Source of the DNA: Kmv34 sp964524965
GTDB lineage: Bacteria; Aerophobota; Aerophobia; Aerophobales; B3-G15
Assembly: GCA_964524965.1 (NCBI GenBank)
Contig: CAZGDY010000071.1
Location: 1-9,062 of the forward strand
DNA: 9,062 bases
Direction: 5' to 3'
Below, in pieces: positions 1 to 5,951 of this stretch; position 1 is the stretch's first letter; every line of letters starts with the position of its first letter. Below the pieces are notes generated by a model. The model worked only from the letters and a program-made list of their open reading frames with translations, was not told the origin of the DNA and searched no databases. Position numbers and translations under genes: made by a program.

Positions 1-242
1 GTATTAAGGTAGTGCATTCCCTTTACTACGTTTGCACGAGGGGTAGAAATAAATAAGTGGTAATGGTTATCCATAAGACAATACGCGTAACAAACAAAGG
101 AATATTTCTCAAATGCTTCCTCCATTTTATTCGAAAAAATTTCCTTATCCTTATCTGAACAAAATATTTTCTCTTTTCTATTTCCTCTTGCAGTTATATG
201 ATAAGTAGCATTCTCAAAAGATAATCTTAAATGCCTTGCCAT
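1..242 (-). CDS. REP-associated tyrosine transposase (IS200-like, Y1/HUH), N-terminal part, cut by the window edge
   Basis: The reading frame starts at the ATG complementary to 240-242 and stays open for 80 codons to the left edge, so only the N-terminus is visible. It begins MARHLRLSFENATYHITARG, followed by NRKEKIF, the usual opening of the REP-associated transposase family. MDNHYHLF follows near residues 60-67 and holds the His-hydrophobic-His (HUH) metal-binding pair. The catalytic tyrosine lies further downstream, outside the window. Family members are single-strand-specific nucleases of the IS200/IS605 type that act on short palindromic or REP-like repeats. A repeat of the kind found twice more in this window sits directly upstream (265-307). 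The Shine-Dalgarno sequence is weak. Whether the full gene is intact cannot be told from here. Confidence 0.9.
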   Translation of the reverse strand, partial: MARHLRLSFENATYHITARGNRKEKIFCSDKDKEIFSNKMEEAFEKYSFVCYAYCLMDNHYHLFISTPRANVVKGMHYLN

Positions 243-256
243 AGTACGCCTAAAGT

Positions 257-280
257 ATTATAGAATTTACCGAATGTCAA
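257..280 (-). promoter_or_regulatory. possible promoter elements of the transposase gene, inside the upstream repeat
   Basis: On the minus strand there is an exact TTGACA (275-280) and an exact TATAAT (257-262). They are only 12 bases apart, too short for a normal sigma70 promoter. Either they work with other partners (TACTTT lies 17 bases from the TTGACA) or the match is chance in AT-rich DNA. The TTGACA lies within the dispersed repeat, so the element may carry part of its own promoter. This is a weak call. Confidence 0.25.
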
Positions 281-307
281 ATGTTAAAGACCCCAACCCA
301 TTTTTTA
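265..307 (-). repeat. dispersed RAYT-associated repeat, copy 1 (upstream of the transposase)
   Basis: This 43-base stretch matches copy 2 at 616-659 at about 35 positions when aligned by eye. The shared core on the plus strand is ATTTACCGAAT, then a variable part, then TAAAGA, and it ends in CCCATTTTTT. It lies 22 bases upstream of the transposase start, where the end or target sequence of such an element is expected. I infer from position and similarity that the transposase family mobilises or recognises this repeat. Confidence 0.7.
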
Positions 308-335
308 CCATTTTTTAGAAGATACCCAGAAGATC

Positions 336-363
336 TGGACAGTTGCAAGAAGAAACATAAAAT
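336..363 (+). promoter_or_regulatory. possible promoter of the zinc-ribbon gene
   Basis: TGGACA (336-341) and TAAAAT (358-363) each match the sigma70 consensus at five of six positions and are separated by 16 bases. Transcription would start near 370, leaving a leader of roughly 40 bases before the ATG at 412. The region is very AT-rich, so chance matches are possible. Confidence 0.4.
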
Positions 364-411
364 AGAGAAAACAAAGTAAATATTCAGTCTTTTAAAAAAA
401 AGGAAAGAACG

Positions 412-580
412 ATGCAAAGTAAGTTAAAATGCCTAAAATGTGGTTATGAATTTAAATACAAATGGGTACCACTTGCATCTTTTACTGCTATAANNNNNNN
501 NNNGATATATGCGTTGTCCGAAATGTCACAAATTTTCCTGGTTTAATGTATGGGATACAAGGAACAGCAAGAATAATTAG
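412..580 (+). CDS. small zinc-ribbon protein, interrupted by an assembly gap
   Basis: The left part starts at ATG 412 with AGGAAAG just upstream as ribosome binding site, and reads MQSKLKCLKCGYEFKYKW then VPLASFTAI before the run of N at 494-503. The right part reads YMRCPKCHKFSWFNVWDTR and stops at TAG 578-580. Together they give two CxxC pairs, CLKC and CPKC, about 25-35 residues apart, as in a single zinc ribbon. The two halves are out of frame by one base if the gap is exactly 10 bases. For one continuous frame the true gap must be a multiple of three, so I read the gap length as a placeholder rather than the gene as broken. The finished protein would be about 56-62 residues. Its function is unknown. 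It is transcribed away from the transposase and converges on pyrF. Confidence 0.65.
494..503. other. run of 10 N (scaffold gap)
   Basis: Ten unknown bases lie inside the zinc-ribbon gene. A round run of ten is a common placeholder for a gap of unknown size. The reading frames on either side require a length divisible by three. Confidence 0.95.
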
Positions 581-615
581 TTATATTTTTCTCCTACCTC
601 CCAACGCTAGCTAAT

Positions 616-659
616 ATTTACCGAATTTTAAATACTAAAGATCTGACCCCATTTTTTTA
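616..659 (-). repeat. dispersed RAYT-associated repeat, copy 2 (forms the 3' end of pyrF)
   Basis: This is the same repeat as at 265-307, with about eight differences and one extra T in the T run. On the minus strand it reads ATGGGGTCAGATCTTTAG and continues into an AT-rich tail ending CGGTAAAT. It overlaps the end of pyrF. The codons for the last residues MGSDL (638-652) and the stop codon (635-637) lie in the repeat. No transposase is attached, so this is a solo copy. Confidence 0.7.
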
Positions 660-1339
660 GCTGCTGTAACTGGATCAGAAGATTGGAGAATGGGACGACC
701 GATCACCAAATAATCGGCGCCTCGGCGCACAGCCTCTTGGGGAGTTAAAACTCTTTTCTGCTCATCCCCTTTTATTTGACCCATCCTGATTCCAGGAACT
801 ACTAAAAGAAAATCCTGACCCAGAGATTTTCTTAAAACTTGAACTTCTTTTCCAGAACAAACAACCCCATCTAATCCAGCTTCTTTTGCTCTTTGGGCCA
901 GAAAAAGTACCTTTTCCCCCACCCTTCCCTCTATTCCAAGCTCTTCCTTTAAGACTTTCTCGTCGAGAGAAGTTAAAAGGGTAACCCCTAATACTTTAAT
1001 TTCAGGATTTTTCCTTTTTGCAGCCTGGACTGCCCTTTTCATCATTTCCATTCCACCCAAAGTATGAACAGTAAGCATCTTAACACCCATTTTACCAATT
1101 ACCCCGGCTGCAGCTTCTACCACGCTGGGAATATCATGAAGCTTAGCATCAAGAAAAACTCTCCCACCAGACTTATTTACTAATTCTACAATCGAAGGAC
1201 CGTAATGGAAAAAAAGCCTAACCCCTATTTTAAAAAATCCTACCCATTCATTTAAATCGCGCACCAACTTTTGCACTTGTTCCTCAGCATCAACATCCAA
1301 AGCAACGATTAGCCGATATTTAGCTTGTATAGTATTCAT
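635..1339 (-). CDS. pyrF: orotidine 5'-phosphate decarboxylase
   Basis: This enzyme decarboxylates OMP to UMP, the last step of de novo pyrimidine synthesis, in the cytoplasm as a TIM-barrel dimer. The 234-residue product has the normal length for the short bacterial type. Visible active-site residues are ALDVD (Asp15), Lys37 in FFKIG, and the signature FLDAKLHDIP with the D64-x-K66-x-x-D69 charged network. The phosphate-binding segments PGIR (182-185) and IGRPI (213-217) follow. The ATG start is supported by AAAGGAT eight bases upstream, and the gene begins 20 bases after the helicase stop codon, so the two are probably co-transcribed. The C-terminus is odd: the last five residues MGSDL and the stop are encoded by a dispersed repeat in place of the usual family ending. 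The active site is complete, so the enzyme is probably functional. Confidence 0.96.
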   Translation of the reverse strand: MNTIQAKYRLIVALDVDAEEQVQKLVRDLNEWVGFFKIGVRLFFHYGPSIVELVNKSGGRVFLDAKLHDIPSVVEAAAGVIGKMGVKMLTVHTLGGMEMMKRAVQAAKRKNPEIKVLGVTLLTSLDEKVLKEELGIEGRVGEKVLFLAQRAKEAGLDGVVCSGKEVQVLRKSLGQDFLLVVPGIRMGQIKGDEQKRVLTPQEAVRRGADYLVIGRPILQSSDPVTAAKKMGSDL

Positions 1340-1359
1340 AGTTTATCATCCTTTTTTTA

Positions 1360-4300
1360 TTAAATATATTTTTTGCTCCCCTCGTCAGGACATATACTTT
1401 GATAAGGACAAAAACGACAGGAGATGTAACCAGGCTGAGAGTCAAAGATTCTTTTCCTTATCCCCTCGGAAGCCTTTTTTATTTTTTCCGTAATAGCCAT
1501 CAGATTATTCTCATTTAAAGATGCTTCTCCCACCACTCCTGTTTCCAAAAAATATAGTTTCACCAGATCGGGAATTTTCCCAAAAATTCTCTTATAGGCA
1601 AGAGCATATATAGCAAGTTGCAAGCTCTCCTTCGTTCTTTTATCTGCTTTCTTTTTATCCTCTATCTGCGATGACTTGTAGTCCATTATACTCACTTTAT
1701 CCTTCACTACATCTACTCTATCCCAACGACCTGTTATTCGGTCTTTATCCAACATAAAACTAAATTTTTTTTCTATGTGAGTTGGTAAAATTTTCTCTTC
1801 TTCCGCCCGCTGATAAAACCCAACAAGAGTCATTTTTCCTTTTTCTAATCTCTTTTCCTCATGTTCTCTGCTTATAAAACCTTCGTTTATCCAGGAATTT
1901 TCAAAACAAGCGATAAGCTCCTCTAAAGATAATTTTTCCCCCTGCAACTTATACTGATAATATTTCTGAACAGCATCATGCAGAGCTTTACCGTAAATTA
2001 CGGCATGATGTTGCAAAATAGGCACCCGCAAGATATGAATATACTTATATTTTAAAGGACAGGTGAGATAATCATCTATTCGAAAATAAGATAAGGTAAT
2101 AATCTCCCCTTTAAGTATCCTCCGATAAGAAGTTTCTTTTTCTTCCTTGGGAGGAGCGCTTCGTTCAATAACTTCTAAGGCAGAGCGCTTGCGAGTAGAA
2201 ACATTTCCAATAGATAAATTTAAAGTCTCAAGAACAAAGGGAGAAACTTTCCTGAGTTTTTTTCCTCCATAATCTTGGGCACTGGTAAAATAAAGTTCTT
2301 TTTTAGCACGAGTCATCCCCACATAAAAAAGCCGGCGTTCTTCCTGACGGTGAAAGTCTCCACTGGGAAGAATATCTCTTATGAGATTATTAGGTAGAGC
2401 AATAGCCTCACGACGAAAAATAGAAGGAAAACGCTGATTGATTAAACTCACCATGATAATCACAGGAAATTCCAGCCCTTTAGCTTTATGAATGGTAAGA
2501 ACATTCACAGCATCAATTTCAAGATCTGCCTCTACTACTGCTGGATTATCCCCGGCCTGGATTAAAAGATTAAGGTATTTAACAAAATTAATTGCTTTGT
2601 TATCATTAAGAATTTGACTGGCATTTTGAACAAGTTCAAAAAATCGTGCTATATTTTTAACTTTCCTCTCATTTTCAAGGGAAGGAACTTTGGTCAAATT
2701 ACCAAGAAACTGTGTTTCAGTAATAAACTGATAGATTATTTGTCCTGTTGACAACTTCACACTTTTTTTGAGATAATCTTCTAATTCTTTGAGCAATCTT
2801 TCAACGATAACTTTGCTTTCTGAGAATAGTTGCTCGCTCAAATCTGTCAGCTCATTTAAGTGAGAAAAAACATAAAAAAGAGAACGATTTTTTCTTGAGG
2901 CGTAATTCATACACAAAGTAAGGTCTTTCACAGATATTTGATAAATTTCTGAGGAGGCAAGATAATAAAGGCCAATGCTATCATCCAAATTAATGAGGAC
3001 TTTTAAAAAACAAATAAGAAGTCGAACTTCTTCCTGGTCGTATAAACCCTCGTTACCAGAAAATCTCCAGGGAACCTCAACCATATTCAGAGCACGTAAA
3101 AAAGGATCTGCACTATTATTTGCCCTTACTAAAATAGCAAAATCATTCCATTTATATTCCCCCTTTTTTACCTTTTCGCTGATGAGCTTTGCTACGCTCT
3201 CAGCTTCGCTGAGAAGACTATCGTAACAAAAAAATTCAACCCTTCCCGAATCTTTCTTAACGGCAATTAACCTCTTGTTAATTTTATTTTTAAACTCTAA
3301 CCGATCCGGGTCATTACAGCGAATTAATCTGTAAGCAGAATCAAGAATTTGTTGAGAAGAACGATAATTTTTAGTAAGCACTACCTGTTGAGCATCTGGA
3401 TAGCTATCCAAAAACCCTAAAATGTTGCTTATAGCCGCTCCACGGAATTTGTAAATAGAGTTGTGAACAACGATTCCGTTAGCCACAAAGTTATGGGTGC
3501 AATCTACCTCTAAATCGTAAACCGTTTCTTCTTTTACCTGTTTGCTAACTCTAATCACTTTGTCATAAATAACTTTTGAGTTTTTAAGCACAGGCAAGTA
3601 AAAACCCACTAAAACATTGGAGGCAGGAATAACAAGAGCAGGTTTATGCTGCATATTTAAAGTTCCTAAAGAAAATTTACTTTCTATAACACCTGCGCTG
3701 ACTTTTTTAAGATATTCGGCAAAAGCGCCTATTTTTTCCAACCTGCTACTGGCAACTCGAACCCTGATCCCTTTTTTCGCCTTAGTCATAGGAACTTTAG
3801 CTAATTTCAATTTCTCAATTATCGTTTTATTGGAAGTTTGAAGAGAAACTTGATGAAGAACTGACAGGTTTTTAAATGGCTTATCTCTACTTGACTTGAG
3901 ACTATTTTTTCGATAACACATCTCAAGATGTATTTTAACACGAGTTTTATCTCCTCGGTTAACCCCATCCAAAGAAAAGTGATGAGCATCTAAATCTATT
4001 CTTAAATCATTAGCTAAAGCCCTCGCTCCCTCATTCACATTTGATTCCTTATAAAGCCTCTCCAGTAACTCATCACAAATACGAGATTTATCCCGCTTCA
4101 TAAAACAAACAGTGGGGATGCCATACTTTAAAAACCAAAGAGTTTCAAAATACTTAGCCTCTTTTTCACTGTTAAAACATCTAAGAGCAATAATCTTGTC
4201 AGCTGATCTTTCCAATCTAAGTCTTGCCACAAGATCACTAGTTGTCCCTATTCTCCATCCTGAGCCTTGTCTGCACATCAAATACACATAATAGAGATTT

Positions 4301-5379
4301 TTCTTAGGTGGAACGGGGGAAATAAAACAAAATAGCTTGTGATTATCAGTTACTTCAACTTTATAGCCATTTTCAGTATGAAAAGTTAAAAAATGGGTTT
4401 TCTTTTTTCTTTTAAAAACCTTAAGCACTCTTGAGTAAGTTGTGTATCCCTTACCTACTGCGGTAAGTATTTTTTCTCCTGACTTAATTTTCTCAATTTT
4501 TCTCTCTCCTCCCTTTATTTTCACCAAGGTGCCTGGAGGAAGACATTGGTCATCATCACCAACCACAGTAACATTGGGATGTTTTTTAGCAAGAAGTTTA
4601 ACCAATTGAAACTGGCTATAGTTAGTATCCTGAAACTCATCAATTAATATATAACGAAAATGCTGTTGGTATTCTTTTAAAATTGAGGGGTGTTGACGAA
4701 AAAGCTTTAAAGTTAAGGTTATCTGATCACCAAAATCAACTTTTCCTTCTTTGGCTAAAAGTTCCTGATATTTTTTGTAGGTGAGAGCAATTTCTCTTTC
4801 TTTTAAAACTTTTTCTTTAAGTTCTTTATCCTCTGGATTTCCTCGTGCCTCTTCTTCTAATCGACCAACATACTCAAGATAATCCTGGGGAGTAACATCT
4901 TCGTCTTTTGCTCTACTGATAAGAGTTAGGATAGCTTGAATATAACGAGTAGGATTTCCCAAAGGACAATAGTAGGAAAGAGGAAACTCAAATAAATGTT
5001 CTCGAAAAAATATCACCTGTTCTGGCAGACTTAACACCTGAAAATCAGGAGATAAACCTATCTCAAGAGCATTTTCCCTTAAAATTCTGTCTCCAAAAGC
5101 ATGAAAAGTACAGACCCAAAAATCAGCATAACCATAGGGAATTAAAACATCCACTCTTTCTTCCATTTCTAAAGCAGCTTTCTCAGTAAAGGTAAGGGCA
5201 AGAATTTCCTCAGGCTTTGCCTTTTTGGTAGTAATAAGGTGAGCGATACGACGGGTTATTACTTGAGTTTTACCTGTTCCTGCTCCGGCAACTATGAGAA
5301 GTGGACCTTCCCCATAAGCTACCGCTTTTGTTTGCTCGTCATTCAATCCTTTTAGTATTTTTCTATAATGACTGGACAT
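1360..5379 (-). CDS. UvrD/PcrA-family ATP-dependent DNA helicase with C-terminal Fe-S PD-(D/E)XK nuclease domain, intein-containing
   Basis: This is a superfamily 1A helicase precursor of 1339 residues. Motifs in order: Walker A AGAGTGKT (31-38), ALTFTEKAA (61-69), Walker B DEFQDT (247-252), motif III split as GDDDQ(278) / S(641)IYKFRGA by an intein, motif IV LTKNYRS (668-674), motif V LTIHKAKGLEF (961-971), and motif VI RRLFYVGMTRAKKELY (1015-1030). The tail (about 1095-1339) is a RecB/Cas4/AddB-like nuclease with H1134, D1223, D1233 and K1235 (MDYKSS). It also has four cysteines, C1107 and C1321-C1324-C1330, placed as for a 4Fe-4S cluster. Without the intein the mature chain would be 977 residues. 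It probably unwinds and trims DNA ends in recombinational repair, by analogy with AddAB/RecB. The chosen ATG is the only reasonable start, but no clear Shine-Dalgarno precedes it. It sits 46 bases after the small EF-like gene and 20 bases before pyrF. Confidence 0.93.
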   Translation of the reverse strand: MSSHYRKILKGLNDEQTKAVAYGEGPLLIVAGAGTGKTQVITRRIAHLITTKKAKPEEILALTFTEKAALEMEERVDVLIPYGYADFWVCTFHAFGDRILRENALEIGLSPDFQVLSLPEQVIFFREHLFEFPLSYYCPLGNPTRYIQAILTLISRAKDEDVTPQDYLEYVGRLEEEARGNPEDKELKEKVLKEREIALTYKKYQELLAKEGKVDFGDQITLTLKLFRQHPSILKEYQQHFRYILIDEFQDTNYSQFQLVKLLAKKHPNVTVVGDDDQCLPPGTLVKIKGGERKIEKIKSGEKILTAVGKGYTTYSRVLKVFKRKKKTHFLTFHTENGYKVEVTDNHKLFCFISPVPPKKNLYYVYLMCRQGSGWRIGTTSDLVARLRLERSADKIIALRCFNSEKEAKYFETLWFLKYGIPTVCFMKRDKSRICDELLERLYKESNVNEGARALANDLRIDLDAHHFSLDGVNRGDKTRVKIHLEMCYRKNSLKSSRDKPFKNLSVLHQVSLQTSNKTIIEKLKLAKVPMTKAKKGIRVRVASSRLEKIGAFAEYLKKVSAGVIESKFSLGTLNMQHKPALVIPASNVLVGFYLPVLKNSKVIYDKVIRVSKQVKEETVYDLEVDCTHNFVANGIVVHNSIYKFRGAAISNILGFLDSYPDAQQVVLTKNYRSSQQILDSAYRLIRCNDPDRLEFKNKINKRLIAVKKDSGRVEFFCYDSLLSEAESVAKLISEKVKKGEYKWNDFAILVRANNSADPFLRALNMVEVPWRFSGNEGLYDQEEVRLLICFLKVLINLDDSIGLYYLASSEIYQISVKDLTLCMNYASRKNRSLFYVFSHLNELTDLSEQLFSESKVIVERLLKELEDYLKKSVKLSTGQIIYQFITETQFLGNLTKVPSLENERKVKNIARFFELVQNASQILNDNKAINFVKYLNLLIQAGDNPAVVEADLEIDAVNVLTIHKAKGLEFPVIIMVSLINQRFPSIFRREAIALPNNLIRDILPSGDFHRQEERRLFYVGMTRAKKELYFTSAQDYGGKKLRKVSPFVLETLNLSIGNVSTRKRSALEVIERSAPPKEEKETSYRRILKGEIITLSYFRIDDYLTCPLKYKYIHILRVPILQHHAVIYGKALHDAVQKYYQYKLQGEKLSLEELIACFENSWINEGFISREHEEKRLEKGKMTLVGFYQRAEEEKILPTHIEKKFSFMLDKDRITGRWDRVDVVKDKVSIMDYKSSQIEDKKKADKRTKESLQLAIYALAYKRIFGKIPDLVKLYFLETGVVGEASLNENNLMAITEKIKKASEGIRKRIFDSQPGYISCRFCPYQSICPDEGSKKYI
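3460..4545 (-). other. intein (362 residues) in helicase motif III, with degenerate GIY-YIG-like domain
   Basis: Residues 279-640 of the helicase precursor interrupt the conserved GDDDQ-SIYKFRGA motif exactly between Gln278 and Ser641. Splicing residues are all present. The first residue is Cys279, in CLPPGTLVKIKG. Block B is VTDNHKLF (343-350), with the TxxH pattern. The C-terminal blocks are TVYDLEVDCTHNFVANG (619-635) followed by IVVHN, giving penultimate His639, terminal Asn640 and a Ser nucleophile at +1. Between the splicing halves, residues about 363-425 read YYVYLM...WRIGTT...KYGIPT, which resembles a GIY-YIG nuclease fold with altered key residues. The rest (about 430-600) is a linker or DNA-binding part I cannot assign. 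Excising the intein restores an uninterrupted helicase motif, so splicing is very likely active. Confidence 0.93.
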
Positions 5380-5425
5380 TGAAAGTTTTGCAAGATTTAT
5401 ATCTCAAAACTATATTTTCTCCATT

Positions 5426-5677
5426 TTATTCCACTTTGTAAACAAAGTCATTGGGCCTTACTCTCTCTACAACCTTTATCCCTATAGAATCTTTAGCTTT
5501 AGCCTTATTCACTAATTCATTTTCTATCTGCATAGAATCAACGACTTGTTTAAAATCAGTAGTATGTCCTTTTATATGGACAGTATCCCCAACACAAAGC
5601 TCATTTTCAAGATTAATAGCCGCCACTCCAACTTTGGCAAAATATTTAATCACCTCTCCTACCCTCTCTTCTTTCAT
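5426..5677 (-). CDS. translation elongation factor-like protein (stand-alone EF-Tu domain-2-like beta barrel)
   Basis: This 83-residue protein starts MKEERVGEVIKYFAKVGVAA and contains VGDTVHIKGHTTDF, SMQIENELV, KDSIGIKVVERVR and a final DFVYKVE. That pattern is the beta-barrel domain 2 of translational GTPases without the GTPase domain. Similar free-standing proteins of about 80 residues occur in many bacteria and archaea and are usually annotated 'translation elongation factor-like'. The same kind of module is found at the C-terminus of some U32-family peptidases. The biochemical role is not known to me. The start is supported by a strong TAAGGAG seven bases before ATG and by a promoter about 40 bases upstream. 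It is the first gene of the helicase-pyrF transcription unit. Confidence 0.85.
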   Translation of the reverse strand: MKEERVGEVIKYFAKVGVAAINLENELCVGDTVHIKGHTTDFKQVVDSMQIENELVNKAKAKDSIGIKVVERVRPNDFVYKVE

Positions 5678-5713
5678 CTTTGAGGCTCCTTAAAAAGAAA
5701 ATATTTTGAAATC

Positions 5714-5742
5714 ATCATAATATAATTAAGGCTGGAAGGCAA
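5714..5742 (-). promoter_or_regulatory. sigma70-type promoter of the EF-like/helicase/pyrF operon
   Basis: On the minus strand TTGCCT (5737-5742) and TATGAT (5714-5719) are separated by 17 bases, matching the consensus at four and five of six positions. Predicted transcription starts near 5707, giving a leader of about 30 bases that contains the AAGGAG ribosome binding site. Confidence 0.6.
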
Positions 5743-5811
5743 GAGAACATCCATAGATTATGAAACTCTGAGTTAAAAAAACAAAAGGAAGAAGAGTAAA
5801 TAAATTATAAA

Positions 5812-5886
5812 TGGAGCGGGAAACGGGATTCGAACCCGCGGCCCTCAGCTTGGGAAGCTGATGCTCTACCCCTGAGCTACTCCCGC
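5812..5886 (-). tRNA. tRNA-Gly (anticodon CCC)
   Basis: The minus strand folds into a complete 75-base cloverleaf. The acceptor GCGGGAG pairs with TTCCCGC. The D arm is GCTC/GAGC with an AGGGGTA loop. The anticodon stem TCAGC/GCTGA encloses loop TTCCCAA, and the T arm has GTTCGAAT. The discriminator base is U and the CCA end is encoded at 5812-5814. Anticodon CCC reads GGG only, so the cell should also have a UCC or GCC glycine tRNA elsewhere. It lies between the HAD gene and the EF-like gene and has its own promoter. Confidence 0.96.
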
Positions 5887-5905
5887 CTTATGAAAATACA
5901 TTTTT

Positions 5906-5933
5906 ATTATACATTGTTTACCTTAGTTGGCAA
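5906..5933 (-). promoter_or_regulatory. promoter of tRNA-Gly
   Basis: TTGCCA (5928-5933) and an exact TATAAT (5906-5911), 16 bases apart on the minus strand, lie 20 bases upstream of the mature tRNA 5' end. This is close to consensus and well placed. It falls in the short gap after the HAD stop codon, so the tRNA does not depend on read-through. Confidence 0.65.
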
Positions 5934-5951
5934 ATTAAATGAAAATAAAAA

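Noticed and set aside
84..91. TACGCGTA also present at 8721-8728, considered as a shared operator
   Set aside because: The first copy is within the transposase coding region. An 8-base palindrome found twice is weak evidence.
3617..3841. Plus-strand open frame within the intein, considered as a nested gene
   Set aside because: It lies opposite well-conserved intein sequence, and hydrophobic antisense translations are common in AT-rich genes.
5451..5693. Open frame on the plus strand opposite the EF-like gene
   Set aside because: It is the mirror of a recognised, well-started gene and its product has no recognisable family features.
5763..5774. Palindrome AAACTCTGAGTT followed by A7, considered as a terminator for the tRNA
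   Set aside because: The T run precedes the hairpin on the minus strand, the wrong order for intrinsic termination, and the stem is only five pairs.
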